Shown here piece by piece: positions 24,686-33,689 of a DNA stretch of 64,000 nucleotides. Origin of the DNA: Desulforamulus hydrothermalis Lam5 = DSM 18033 (GTDB taxonomy: Bacteria; Bacillota; Desulfotomaculia; Desulfotomaculales; Desulfotomaculaceae). The position numbers and the translations under genes are program-made. Under the pieces are notes generated by a model. The model was not told where the DNA came from, did not search any database, and worked only from the letters and a program-made list of their open reading frames with translations. Location of the stretch: positions 62,001-126,000 of the forward strand of contig NZ_CAOS01000008.1 in NCBI RefSeq assembly GCF_000315365.1, written 5' to 3'. The stretch's first letter is position 1. Each line of letters begins with the position of its first letter.

Positions 24686-25429
24686 ATGGAGCAATCAAAC
24701 AGCAAGGGCAAGTATTATGTCATAGCTGCAGCCCTGCTGGCAGCCGCCCTGGTTATTTGTTCCTTGGTGCTGGCCAACCCGCTGGCAAATTACGCTGCCA
24801 GCCGTTCTTCCATTACGGTTACGGGTTCCGCCAAGAAACAAATTGTTTCCGACCTGGCCGTCTGGCGGGGATCTTTTTACCAGGATTCGGCCACCTTACC
24901 TGAAGCCTATAAAAATTTAAAGGGTGATTTAGAAAAAGTAAAGTCTTATTTAAAAAGCAAAGGTATTGCGGAGGATCAAATAACCGTTTCTTCTATCACT
25001 ACTATGCCGCAATATATTTATAACGCCAACGGCACCAGCACCGGCCAGATCGCCAGTTACCGGCTTTTGCAGAGCGTTGAAATTAAATCCGCCGATGTGC
25101 AGAAAATTGCCGGTATTGCCCGGGAATCCACCGAGTTAATTGAGCAGGGCGTTTTCTTTGAATCTCAGCAGCCGCAATATTTTTATACTAAGCTGAATGA
25201 TTTAAAAGTTAATATGCTGGCGGAAGCCACCAGGGACGCAAAGCTGCGGGCAGAAAAAATGGCGGCCAGCACCGGCAGCCGTATCGGCCCCCTGCGTTCC
25301 GCCAGAATGGGTGTGTTTCAAATAACTCCGGTTAACTCCAACGAAATCTCAGACTACGGCATTAATGATACTTCTTCCATCGAGAAAGAAATCACGGCGG
25401 TGGTTAATGTAGAGTTCAGCATTAAATAG
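24686..25429 (+). CDS. SIMPL domain (DUF541) protein, membrane-anchored
   Basis: About 247 residues with an N-terminal membrane anchor or signal (about 9-35) followed by a SIMPL/DUF541 domain (SSITVTGSAKKQIVSDLAVWRGSF type start, ESTELIEQGVFFE, DAKLRAEKMAASTGSRIGPL). SIMPL proteins form periplasmic or surface oligomers, some linked to stress resistance; the exact role is unknown. ATG at 24686 is chosen because TAGGGGG lies seven bases upstream. Single gene with its own terminator. Confidence 0.88.
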   Translation: MEQSNSKGKYYVIAAALLAAALVICSLVLANPLANYAASRSSITVTGSAKKQIVSDLAVWRGSFYQDSATLPEAYKNLKGDLEKVKSYLKSKGIAEDQITVSSITTMPQYIYNANGTSTGQIASYRLLQSVEIKSADVQKIAGIARESTELIEQGVFFESQQPQYFYTKLNDLKVNMLAEATRDAKLRAEKMAASTGSRIGPLRSARMGVFQITPVNSNEISDYGINDTSSIEKEITAVVNVEFSIK

Positions 25430-25450
25430 ACAGTCTGTCCCTGCCAGAAA

Positions 25451-25497
25451 CAAGCATCCCGTCTCGCCCTTACAGTGAAACGGGATGCTTGTTTTTG
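25451..25497. terminator. Bidirectional terminator (CATCCCG family)
   Basis: CAAGCATCCCG / CGGGATGCTTG hairpin with GTTTTTG on the plus side and TTTCTGG on the minus side, between the SIMPL gene and the convergent helicase gene. Confidence 0.8.
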
Positions 25498-25513
25498 AGT
25501 TTTAGCGGGCGTA

Positions 25514-27070
25514 TTAAAATACCACCGCAGCTTCGTCCCGGTCGATAACCCGGCGCATCTCCCGTACCCGCTCCCGCAGGTGCGGGTTGCTGTGGCTGGC
25601 ATCATCAATCTGGCGCAGTAAATCAATCAGCCGCCGGATAATGGATACGATGTCGCCCTCTTGCAAGCTGGTATTTTCCAACAGGTAGTCCAGCCCCTGG
25701 CCGGTGTACCAGGTATGGGCCACAAAGCCCGGGGTACCGGACCAAACCAAAAAGTGGGGCGGCACACCGGCTGCCAGCAATTCCTCCCGCAGTTCGTAAA
25801 CCGGGCTGGGGTCGTAGGGCGGTGCCGGAACATATTCCCGGCGACCCGGTATATAATCCACTCCGGCTAAAATGCCGGCCACTTGCTCCAGCGGCAGGTC
25901 CTCCAACAGGCCGGCAAAGGCCAGTTCGGTAACAAGAATTTCCTGTACATGCAGCTCCAGGGCAAAGTTGCCCCGGGCAAAAAATTCCCTTCCTTTTATG
26001 TAACCCAGGTTTTCCAGGATGCTTTTTACATAGTGAAATTCATGCACATATTTTTGCGACTGCTGGCGAATCGCATTGAGCTGCCCCAGCAACCCTGCCC
26101 GCTGGTAGCCCAGGGCTTCCAGGCTGTCCCGGGCGTCCGCACACACTTCGTGCAAACAGCGGTGGGCTGGCTGGCTGGCCAGCATTTGCTTAATTTCCTG
26201 AATCTTTTCTCTGCTACCGGGGCGGTTTTTGTACTTGGCGGTGCGCAGGCGTTTTTGTTCCCGTATCAGTTTGCGGCGGTGCAAGGGGCAGGCAGCCTCC
26301 CCCTTCAGCTCGCAAAAGATGCTCTGGAACTGTTGGTAGCGGCGGTTTATATCCTCCAACAGGGCGGTAATTTCCCGCTGGGCCTGCCGCTCCTGGTAGG
26401 CAGAAAAGTTTTGGGTCAGGAAACGATCTATTTCCTCATCTGTTTTCCATTTGAGCAGGCTTAAAACGGTATTGGGTGAAACGGTCAGCCGGCCGTATAC
26501 TGACTCCACTTCTGCTTCATTAAAGAAACCTGTTTGTTCCGGAAATTTATCATCAATACGGATGTACACATGCCCAACCCGGTCAAAACCCCGTCGCCCG
26601 GCCCGGCCCGCCATTTGAAAAAATTCCCGGTTCATCAGGGTGCGAAACTCTTTGCCGTCCCACTTGCGGCAGGAATGAAACAGGGTTGAGGCCGCCGGAA
26701 AATTGACGCCGGCCGCAAAGGTTTCGGTACAAAACAACACCCACAGCAGACGGTTTTCGTACAGCCGTTCCACCAGGTTTTTCAGCACAGGGGACAGTCC
26801 CGCATGGTGATAACCGATACCCTGCTGCAAAAGTTTCCGCAATACCCTGCGGTGCCCCCGCTGAAAAATATCCGGGTGCTCTTTTTCTGCTTCTAAAATG
26901 GCCTTTTGCACCTGTTCTTTTTCATCGGGAAATAAAAAGTCCCATTCCCGTCCCAGTTCAGCCGCCAATTCCTCCGTACGGGCCCGGCCAAACACAAAAT
27001 AAAGGGCGGGCAGGTGATCTTGAACAGCCTCAATGGCGATCGAGGGGTTTTCTGCTGCGACGTGCTCCAC
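25514..27070 (-). CDS. Ski2-like DEAD/DEAH helicase, C-terminal part (RecA2 and arch/C-terminal domains)
   Basis: A 518-residue protein carrying the second half of a Ski2/Mtr4-type helicase: helicase C domain with GIGYHHAGL (about 88), TETFAAGVNFPA (motif V region) and QMAGRAGRRGFD (motif VI), followed by a long helical region with cysteines that resembles the Ski2 C-terminal domain. The ATPase motifs I-III are on the overlapping upstream gene in a different frame. The start is GTG with a perfect AGGAGGTG eight bases upstream. Either the gene is truly split or a single-base frameshift separates the two frames. Confidence 0.8.
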   Translation of the reverse strand: MEHVAAENPSIAIEAVQDHLPALYFVFGRARTEELAAELGREWDFLFPDEKEQVQKAILEAEKEHPDIFQRGHRRVLRKLLQQGIGYHHAGLSPVLKNLVERLYENRLLWVLFCTETFAAGVNFPAASTLFHSCRKWDGKEFRTLMNREFFQMAGRAGRRGFDRVGHVYIRIDDKFPEQTGFFNEAEVESVYGRLTVSPNTVLSLLKWKTDEEIDRFLTQNFSAYQERQAQREITALLEDINRRYQQFQSIFCELKGEAACPLHRRKLIREQKRLRTAKYKNRPGSREKIQEIKQMLASQPAHRCLHEVCADARDSLEALGYQRAGLLGQLNAIRQQSQKYVHEFHYVKSILENLGYIKGREFFARGNFALELHVQEILVTELAFAGLLEDLPLEQVAGILAGVDYIPGRREYVPAPPYDPSPVYELREELLAAGVPPHFLVWSGTPGFVAHTWYTGQGLDYLLENTSLQEGDIVSIIRRLIDLLRQIDDASHSNPHLRERVREMRRVIDRDEAAVVF

Positions 27071-29447
27071 CTTTGCTCCACCTCCTGCTTCTCATGGCAA
27101 ACTCCTCTTCCCGGGCGGCCCGGCGTTCGGCCTGCCGTTCCTGGCTGCGTTTTTGGGCCGCCAGTTCAATGTATTCTCGGGCTTCCTCTTCATCCATAAT
27201 GTTGCCGTCCGAGCTGAGCCAATTAATGGCCAGCGGCACCGCCCGGTTGGTTTCTACCACCACCTCCACCGGTTCCCCCCGCACTTCGCTCATCCAGTCA
27301 GCAATTTCCCGGATGTTTGGCACAGTGGCTGACAAGCCCAGAAATTTAACATGGGGCGGGGCAAAGATGATGCTTTCTTCCCAGGCCGTCCCCCGCTCCG
27401 GGTCATCCAGGTAGTGAATTTCATCAAAAACCACACAGGCCACGTCAGCCAACCCTTCCGGTTCGGCAAAACAGCGGTTGCGAAAAATTTCGGTGGTCAT
27501 AATTAACAGGGGGGCATAGGGGTTAATGGAAATATCCCCGGTTACCAGGCCCACCGTTTCATGGCCAAACACCTGGCGAAAATCAACAAACTTTTGGTTG
27601 CTAAGGGCTTTGAGGGGTGAGGTATACACCGCCGCCTTGCCCTTTTGAATTACTGCTTCGATTAACCGCTCCGCAATAACAGTTTTCCCGGTGCCGGTGG
27701 GCGCCGCCACCAGCACATGGCGTCCCTCCAGGGCAGCCTGTACCGCTTGCTGCTGGAAATCATCCAGCGCCAGCGGCCCCACCGGCGGGGGCGGCGGTGT
27801 CACTGCCCGGCGGGGTCGTTTTTTACCGGCAGGCTGTTTTTCCCGCTTGGCGCTTTCCCGGGCAGCATCCCGCCGCTGCTGTCGTGCCGCCAGTGACCAT
27901 TCGTGTTCGATGCCGGGGAACCTTTCCTTAATGGCTTGAATATCACCCCGTCGCACCAGGATAGTGGTTCGGCCGTCTTCTTTCTCCACTTCCCCGGCCG
28001 GGTTGATGTATCCCTCGCGCACCAGCCGGCGAATTCGGTCGGGCGTGGTATCCAGCAGGTCAGCCGCCTCCAGGGTGGTTATTTTACTGGCTCCCTTGAC
28101 AATTTTGTGCAAAAGCGGGTTATATTTAATGGCTTTAACTTCCTCACGCCAAACCCTGACCTGGCCGGCCAGCCGGAAAGAGGTTAACTCCTCCAGTTCG
28201 CACAGGTTTAAAATATCGGCCTGGCTCAGCTTTAATTTATCCGCTGCTTCCTGCACGGTCATGGAATGTCCCGCCAGCCAGGCGGCCGGCAGCACCGGCG
28301 GCCCCGGCCGGGCTGCCAGGTGCATGCCGGTAAGTCTTTTCAGCTCCTGGGCAATGACCTGTGGGTCGTGGGGATAAGGTGCCGCCCAGAGACCAACACC
28401 GTTGACATTAACCCGGCAAGCCCCTTCCGCCTGCATCATGGTTACTGCCGGTTCCCTTTGTTCGGGCTGCTCCAGCAATGTACCCAGGTTGAAAAAAGGC
28501 TGCCGCCGGTAAATATCAGCCAATTTCTGTTGCAACCCCTGACCCGCTTGCCGCCGTTCCGTTTCTTGCTGTCCGGCCGGAGTGGCGGTGGTGGTGATGC
28601 TGCCGTCCGGCAATATAATAAAGGGCGGAACTTCTTTACCGGTCCGCAGGGAGGCCACCAGGCGGCTGTGCATTTTAAATTTTCTGGTAAAATCAGTTAA
28701 GGTTAACGGGCCATGACCGGCCAGGTAACGGGCGGCATCTTCCCAGGCCGCCGGGCTGTCAGCAGCAGCATAGCGGCCGCTCACCAGCCGCACCACCGGA
28801 AATTTAACCTGGGGCAGCAGCGGGCCGCCCAGCAGCTGCTCCAGCTCCTGTTTGCTTAATGCTTGGCCGTCGGCAAATACTTCCCGCAGCTTTTGTTCCT
28901 GTTTGGCAATCTCTGCTTGCCTTTGCTGTTCTTCCCGGCGCCGCTGCTCTAAGGCCGCCTGTCCTTCAGCAGTGTCAGTGAGGGTAAAACGCCCGTCAGG
29001 CAGTTGGATTAACCGGTTTATTTGCTGCAGGGGAGGCATTTCCCGGTCGCCCAGTTCTGCCTGGATCTGTTCGGCTGTTCGGGGTAAGCCGTCGGCCAGC
29101 AGTCTTAATACTCTGCCCCGGGCATCGTCTTCCAGCAAGGCTGCCAGCTGCCGTTGCCTTACTGCCAGCAGCTGGGGGCTATAGCTCCAGACTCCCTCGC
29201 CAAGCCTGGCTAACTCTGCTGCCGGCACTTCGTTGCGAGCCAGCCAAAGGCCGGCGGCACCGCCTTCGCTTCCCTGGGGCCGGGCGGCTTTTAAGCTGCG
29301 TTGCGCCACCAAAGACTGTAAAGCGGGTAGTAAAAGTTGCGGCTTAATTCTTAATTTTAATGCTAAATCCACCAGTTTTATCGGCTGATCTTCCGGCAGC
29401 CGGGTTAAGATGAACGATTTGAGCTGTTCCTTGTCGTTAACGACCAA
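27030..29447 (-). CDS. Ski2-like DEAD/DEAH helicase, N-terminal part (winged-helix-rich N-terminus and RecA1)
   Basis: An 805-residue protein. The first 500 or so residues form a series of helix-turn-helix / winged-helix-like segments (for example TVQEAADKLKLSQADILNLCE and TTLEAADLLDTTPDRIRRLVREG). From about 570 comes the RecA1 ATPase lobe with AAPTGTGKT (motif I), VVFDEIHYLDD (motif II, DEIH) and LGLSATVPN (motif III). It stops at 27030 without motifs V and VI, which lie in the next frame. Removing one A from the AAA near 27074 would join both frames into a protein of about 1,300 residues. Presumed role: RNA or DNA unwinding. Confidence 0.8.
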   Translation of the reverse strand: MVVNDKEQLKSFILTRLPEDQPIKLVDLALKLRIKPQLLLPALQSLVAQRSLKAARPQGSEGGAAGLWLARNEVPAAELARLGEGVWSYSPQLLAVRQRQLAALLEDDARGRVLRLLADGLPRTAEQIQAELGDREMPPLQQINRLIQLPDGRFTLTDTAEGQAALEQRRREEQQRQAEIAKQEQKLREVFADGQALSKQELEQLLGGPLLPQVKFPVVRLVSGRYAAADSPAAWEDAARYLAGHGPLTLTDFTRKFKMHSRLVASLRTGKEVPPFIILPDGSITTTATPAGQQETERRQAGQGLQQKLADIYRRQPFFNLGTLLEQPEQREPAVTMMQAEGACRVNVNGVGLWAAPYPHDPQVIAQELKRLTGMHLAARPGPPVLPAAWLAGHSMTVQEAADKLKLSQADILNLCELEELTSFRLAGQVRVWREEVKAIKYNPLLHKIVKGASKITTLEAADLLDTTPDRIRRLVREGYINPAGEVEKEDGRTTILVRRGDIQAIKERFPGIEHEWSLAARQQRRDAARESAKREKQPAGKKRPRRAVTPPPPPVGPLALDDFQQQAVQAALEGRHVLVAAPTGTGKTVIAERLIEAVIQKGKAAVYTSPLKALSNQKFVDFRQVFGHETVGLVTGDISINPYAPLLIMTTEIFRNRCFAEPEGLADVACVVFDEIHYLDDPERGTAWEESIIFAPPHVKFLGLSATVPNIREIADWMSEVRGEPVEVVVETNRAVPLAINWLSSDGNIMDEEEAREYIELAAQKRSQERQAERRAAREEEFAMRSRRWSKGGARRSRKPLDRH

Positions 29448-29577
29448 GTTTCACACTCCCCGTCAATAATCTGTCTATTTGTCTTACTGCACATAAACTT
29501 TACCATATTATGAAGGATTTAACCAACGCCTTTGAATTATCATACCCAAATATGATTAAAAGCACAAATTGCACTTG

Positions 29578-29608
29578 CTTAAAAAATCCCCGGTGTTGCT
29601 CCGGGGAT
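29578..29608 (-). terminator. Intrinsic terminator of the diguanylate cyclase gene
   Basis: Minus strand TCCCCGG-AGCAACA-CCGGGGA followed by TTTTTTAAG, fourteen bases past the stop codon. Confidence 0.85.
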
Positions 29609-29621
29609 AAATTGCTTGGTT

Positions 29622-30848
29622 TTACTGGCAGAAGTCATACCGGTTGCGCCCCCGCCTTTTCGCCAGGTATAATCCTTCGTCCGCCCGCTGCAGCAGCATG
29701 TCCGGGGTATCTTCCCGGGTCAGCTCGGCAATGCCGATGCTTACGGTTATCTTTACCGGCTTTTCTTTGCCCGGCAGGATAAATTCCATTCGTTCAATGG
29801 ATTGGCGCAGTCTTTCTGCCACCACGGCCGCTTCCGGCAAGTCGGTTTCCGGCAGTATTATCACCATTTCTTCGCCGCCATAGCGGCAGGCAATATCTTC
29901 CTCCCGCAAATTCAGCAACAGCAGCCGGGAAATATTGCGCAGCACCAGATCGCCGGCCTGGTGCCCGTAGCAGTCGTTAATTTGCTTGAAAAAGTCCAGA
30001 TCCAGCATTAACACGCTGAGGGGCCGGCCATATCTTTTGGCCCGGTTTACTTCTTCCTCCAGCCTTGCCTTCATATACTGGCGGTTATACAGTTTGGTCA
30101 ATTCGTCCAAATACATGGGTTTGCTTAAAATACGAACAGCCCGGTAGAGGAAAAACCCTCCCAGGATGACAATAATGCCAAAACTTATAATTATGATATT
30201 TCTGACATAAAGAATATTTTTAGTGAATTCCTGGCCGGAAATATCCACCCCCAGCAAGCCGACAAACTGCCCGTCCCGCTCAAATATAGGCGCATAACCG
30301 GTAATCAGTTCGCCCCACTTGCTTTTTAAAGGCTCACCGTAGACCGGTTTTTTCTCGGCGTAGGCCTGCTGCCGCAGGGGGTCAGCTACATCGTAACGAT
30401 CCCGGTTGGTGTAGCTGCTTTCGTCCTCACTGGTAAAGACATAAAAATATTCCAGCGGGGTGCCCGGGGGCTGCCCGAAAACATGTTCCTCCTCCGGGGT
30501 GACAAAATAACGGATTTGCGGCCCCTGCAGTTTGGTTTCCACATAGATAAATTTAATATCCTGCTGTTGCAGCAGGGGGGCCATTTGCTTTTTAAAGGCC
30601 AGGGTGGCCGGGTGGCGGCGGGAGCTTTGGATATCCAACCCCTGCATCTCCGCAACCAGCTGCCGATCCAGCCGGACTAACTGCGCTGCCACCTGGGCTG
30701 TGGCCTGGGCCCGTAGCCCGACATTTTTGGCCAACAGCTCATAACAGGCGTGGTAAGCTGAATAGCCCAGGGTGGCCAGGGCCACTGCCATAGCGAAAAA
30801 GGACACAATAAAAATTTGCACCGGTGACGAAAGCTTGATTTTGCCCAT
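29622..30848 (-). CDS. Membrane-bound sensor diguanylate cyclase (GGDEF)
   Basis: A 408-residue protein: membrane segment (about 11-33), an extracytoplasmic sensor of about 190 residues (Cache-like, LLGVDISGQEF near its end), a second membrane segment (about 222-244) and a GGDEF domain (about 250-408). The active-site motif is GGEEM, a likely active variant of GGEEF. An inhibitory I-site RxxD (REED) lies five residues before it. It should make c-di-GMP in response to an external signal. It lies alone on the minus strand. The ATG has only a weak GGAAG SD. Confidence 0.87.
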   Translation of the reverse strand: MGKIKLSSPVQIFIVSFFAMAVALATLGYSAYHACYELLAKNVGLRAQATAQVAAQLVRLDRQLVAEMQGLDIQSSRRHPATLAFKKQMAPLLQQQDIKFIYVETKLQGPQIRYFVTPEEEHVFGQPPGTPLEYFYVFTSEDESSYTNRDRYDVADPLRQQAYAEKKPVYGEPLKSKWGELITGYAPIFERDGQFVGLLGVDISGQEFTKNILYVRNIIIISFGIIVILGGFFLYRAVRILSKPMYLDELTKLYNRQYMKARLEEEVNRAKRYGRPLSVLMLDLDFFKQINDCYGHQAGDLVLRNISRLLLLNLREEDIACRYGGEEMVIILPETDLPEAAVVAERLRQSIERMEFILPGKEKPVKITVSIGIAELTREDTPDMLLQRADEGLYLAKRRGRNRYDFCQ

Positions 30849-30932
30849 CTTCCCACACGCACTTTCATTATGATTGCTTATATTTTAACAGGTGAAAAAT
30901 ATTTATGACAACGAACAATTCTGAATTATATA

Positions 30933-30969
30933 ACTTAAAAAGGAAATCCCGTGCCGCCGGAGATTTCCT
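30933..30969 (-). terminator. Intrinsic terminator of the 15-gene cobalamin operon
   Basis: Minus strand AGGAAATC / GATTTCCT with a GC-rich loop, then TTTTAAGTTA, just past cobD. Confidence 0.75.
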
Positions 30970-30974
30970 CTTGT

Positions 30975-32039
30975 TTACCCAGTTATGATTGTCTGCAAGT
31001 GATGCAATAAAATACGGTTTTCTTCCTGGCTGCGCACTGCCACCCTGAAATAATAGCTGTCTAAACCCCTGAAGTTGTCACAGTTCCTGATCAGTATGCC
31101 GGCCGGCCCCAGGTGTGCTTGGATCTGGCCTGCCGTTAAACCGCCGGCCCGGCAATCCACCAAAATGTAATTGGCAGCAGCCGGCAGGGGCCGTAAGCCG
31201 GGCAGGGCAGCCAGACCGGCGGCAAGCCAATCTCTCTGCCGGTGGATTAACTTTAAGGTTGTTTCAATGTAGTCTGTATCCTGCAAAGAGGCCAGGCCGG
31301 CCGCCTGGGCCGGCAGATTAACCCGCCAGGGCGGCAAACAGTCGGTCAGTTGTTTAATAATATACGGCGCAGCAGCCAAATACCCCAGGCGCAAGCCGGG
31401 CATGGCAAAAAATTTTGTCAAGGAGCGTAAAATCATTAACCAGGGATGGCCGGACACTTCGGGCAGCAGCGTGCGGGAAGGCCGGACAAAATCCATGAAG
31501 GCTTCGTCCACCAATAGCCAGGCTCCGGCCCGGCCGGTTCCCCAAACCAGTTGTGCCAGCTCAGTCGGTTCAATTAAACCACCGGTGGGGTTGTTGGGAT
31601 TGGCAAGTATAAGCAAATCACCGGGCTGCAACAGCCTTAACAGCTGCCCAACATCCAAACAAAAGTTTTGCTCCGGCGGCAAAACCACTTCCAGCTGTGC
31701 AAAAGCCGCAAAAGCAGCGGCATATTCGCTAAAGGCCGGCACCGGCAGCACCACCCGCCGGGGTTTTATTACGCCGGCCAGGGCATAAATCAGTTCTGCC
31801 GCCCCGTTACCCAGAATGAGCATAGACTCCGGCACACCGGTTATATTTGCGATCAACCGGCGCAGGGTTTCCGCCTGGGGTTCCGGATAATGCTTTATAT
31901 CCGCCAGGGCCGCTTGCAACGCCGCCATTGCTTTGGGAGAAGGTCCCAGGGGATTGATATTGGCGCTGAAGTCAAGTATTCTTTCCTTGGGCACGCCGTA
32001 CGCTTGAGCAGCCCGCCAGACATTACCGCCGTGTTGCAT
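30975..32039 (-). CDS. cobD: Threonine-phosphate decarboxylase
   Basis: A 354-residue PLP enzyme of the aminotransferase class I/II fold that makes (R)-1-amino-2-propanol phosphate for the nucleotide loop. Visible features: HGGNVWRAAQ start, FSANINPLGP, ANPNNPTGG, and the PLP lysine in LTKFFAMPGLRLGY. ATG at 32039 is chosen because AAAGGG lies eight bases upstream and it gives the standard MQHGG start; the GTG at 32048 overlaps that SD. Last gene of the cobalamin operon, downstream of the threonine kinase that supplies its substrate. Confidence 0.92.
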   Translation of the reverse strand: MQHGGNVWRAAQAYGVPKERILDFSANINPLGPSPKAMAALQAALADIKHYPEPQAETLRRLIANITGVPESMLILGNGAAELIYALAGVIKPRRVVLPVPAFSEYAAAFAAFAQLEVVLPPEQNFCLDVGQLLRLLQPGDLLILANPNNPTGGLIEPTELAQLVWGTGRAGAWLLVDEAFMDFVRPSRTLLPEVSGHPWLMILRSLTKFFAMPGLRLGYLAAAPYIIKQLTDCLPPWRVNLPAQAAGLASLQDTDYIETTLKLIHRQRDWLAAGLAALPGLRPLPAAANYILVDCRAGGLTAGQIQAHLGPAGILIRNCDNFRGLDSYYFRVAVRSQEENRILLHHLQTIITG

Positions 32040-32051
32040 TGCCGTCACCCT

Positions 32052-32957
32052 TTACCGTAAGCCGCCGCTGATCATGGAGGTATGCCACACGGTCCAATCG
32101 GGTTTTTGCCGCCGCACAAAATCAGCCGCTTCTCTGGGGTCCACCCCGCCGGGTCTTAAGATCATGCCCATTACCGTTCCGCTGTGGGCCACCAACACAC
32201 CCAGGGCACGCATATCCGCCGCCCACTGCCGCCATAAGGCCAGGTGCGGTTTGGGCAAGACCACCTGGTTAGCCTGGGCGCTGATGGTAGCGCCCCGGCC
32301 CATCATTTCCCAGTCCTCAGTTAATAAACCGCGGGTTACCAGTTCCATGGCCTGTTTGACCATGGGTTCCTTTTGAAAATTCTTGCTTGCCAAATCCTGC
32401 CGCCGGTTAAACACTACGGTATCCACAACCCCGCCCGGATCAGCCACCACCAGGTTCAGGGGCGGCGCCGGCCCCAAGTATTTTTTGGCTTCACCTGTCA
32501 GGTGGTTAATAATGGTAATGCCCGGGAACATTTGCCCGTCACTGGGTTCAATTTGGGCAGCAATTTTGGCAATGGCGGCCGGCTCCAGTTCCCTCCCCAG
32601 GGCTCTGGCGGTGGCCTGGCAGGTGGCAGCAATATCGGCGGTGCTGCTGCCCATGCCCTTGCTTTCCGGCAATACGGAAACTCTTTTAATGGCAACGCAG
32701 GCATACTCCGCGCCCAGATATTGTAATGTCAGCCTGGCTGCCCGGCTGGATTTATCCAATGCCGCCACGGTTGCACCGGAATTGCTCAGCTCAACAGACA
32801 CTTCGCTCCATAAATCAACCGGACAGGTGATAAGGAACGGCTCGCCCCGGAGGGTTCCCTGCACCAGTTCACCGCAGGTACCCGGTGCAGCAGCTCGCCC
32901 GCGCCATACTACAGCAGCCCGGCCTGCTGACCTAATAGGATTATCAAGAACGTCCAC
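32052..32957 (-). CDS. pduX: GHMP-family L-threonine kinase (PduX-like)
   Basis: A 301-residue GHMP kinase with PGTCGELVQG near residue 25 and the ATP loop SKGMGSSTADIAA near residue 100. PduX phosphorylates L-threonine to feed CobD in de novo and salvage B12 synthesis. The first 17 residues overlap the end of cobS; no other start codon is available downstream before the conserved core, so GTG at 32957 is kept. It is located between cobS and cobD, which supports this substrate over other GHMP substrates. Confidence 0.85.
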   Translation of the reverse strand: MDVLDNPIRSAGRAAVVWRGRAAAPGTCGELVQGTLRGEPFLITCPVDLWSEVSVELSNSGATVAALDKSSRAARLTLQYLGAEYACVAIKRVSVLPESKGMGSSTADIAATCQATARALGRELEPAAIAKIAAQIEPSDGQMFPGITIINHLTGEAKKYLGPAPPLNLVVADPGGVVDTVVFNRRQDLASKNFQKEPMVKQAMELVTRGLLTEDWEMMGRGATISAQANQVVLPKPHLALWRQWAADMRALGVLVAHSGTVMGMILRPGGVDPREAADFVRRQKPDWTVWHTSMISGGLR

Positions 32958-33673
32958 GTTTCTACCATCTCCCCGGTGGCGCCGTAGGTATCGCCTGTCA
33001 TGCCACCTAAACTCTTAACTATCAAAGCCGTACAGACCCCTGCCGTCAAGGCTGCTGTCACCGTTATCAGCACACCCGGCCAACCGGCCAGCCAAAAGGC
33101 GGCAGCCGCAAAAAACATACTGGCCAGGGCCAGCTGGGCATAGCCGGCCCCCTGCAGCACCGCCCCCAGGCCGCCGCTGGCCCTGGCATAGGGATGACGA
33201 ACAATACTGTAAACCATGGCCCAGCGGCCGGCGGCCGGTGCCAGCAGCAAAGCGGTAATTTTCAGAGAAGAATTAAGTTCATAAAGAAAAGATAATTTAA
33301 GCAGCAGCATGGTGCCAAAAGCGATGACCCCCATGGCTCCCACCCGGCTGTCTTTCATGATTTCCAGTTTTTTGCTTCGATCACGCCCGCTTAACAGGCC
33401 GTCCGCAGTATCCATCAAGCCGTCCAGGTGCAAGCCGCCGGTAAGAAAAATCAGGGCAGCCAGCGCCAGGGCGTCCGCCCCCAGGGTTAAACCTAACCGC
33501 TGCAAGAGAACACACAGGCCGGCGGCCGCAGCGCCCAACAGCAATCCTACCAGAGGATAATACGACACCGACCGAGCTAATTCCTGGTTTTTTGCCATTT
33601 TTTTGTAAAGAGGTATGATTGTAAGAAAACTGACTGCCAGGCGGAAACCGGTTAGCAAAGGTGCTACCTCCAT
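32909..33673 (-). CDS. cobS: Adenosylcobinamide-GDP ribazoletransferase (cobalamin synthase)
   Basis: About 254 residues, very hydrophobic with six or more membrane segments. It has the CobS signature of acidic residues in GGLHLDGLMDTADGL near residue 75 and GDTYGATGEM near the C-terminus. It joins adenosylcobinamide-GDP to alpha-ribazole in the membrane. The start is placed at ATG 33673 (MEVAPLLTGFRLAVSFLT) by family length; there is no strong SD, so translation may be coupled to cbiB, which ends 16 bases upstream. Confidence 0.92.
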   Translation of the reverse strand: MEVAPLLTGFRLAVSFLTIIPLYKKMAKNQELARSVSYYPLVGLLLGAAAAGLCVLLQRLGLTLGADALALAALIFLTGGLHLDGLMDTADGLLSGRDRSKKLEIMKDSRVGAMGVIAFGTMLLLKLSFLYELNSSLKITALLLAPAAGRWAMVYSIVRHPYARASGGLGAVLQGAGYAQLALASMFFAAAAFWLAGWPGVLITVTAALTAGVCTALIVKSLGGMTGDTYGATGEMVETWTFLIILLGQQAGLL

Positions 33674-33689
33674 GCATTTATAATACTCA

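Noticed and set aside
27061-27086. Explanation of the helicase break by the 11-base direct repeat GGTGGAGCA(AA)
   Set aside because: Removing one copy moves the frame by 11 bases, which does not connect the two coding frames; removal of one A does.
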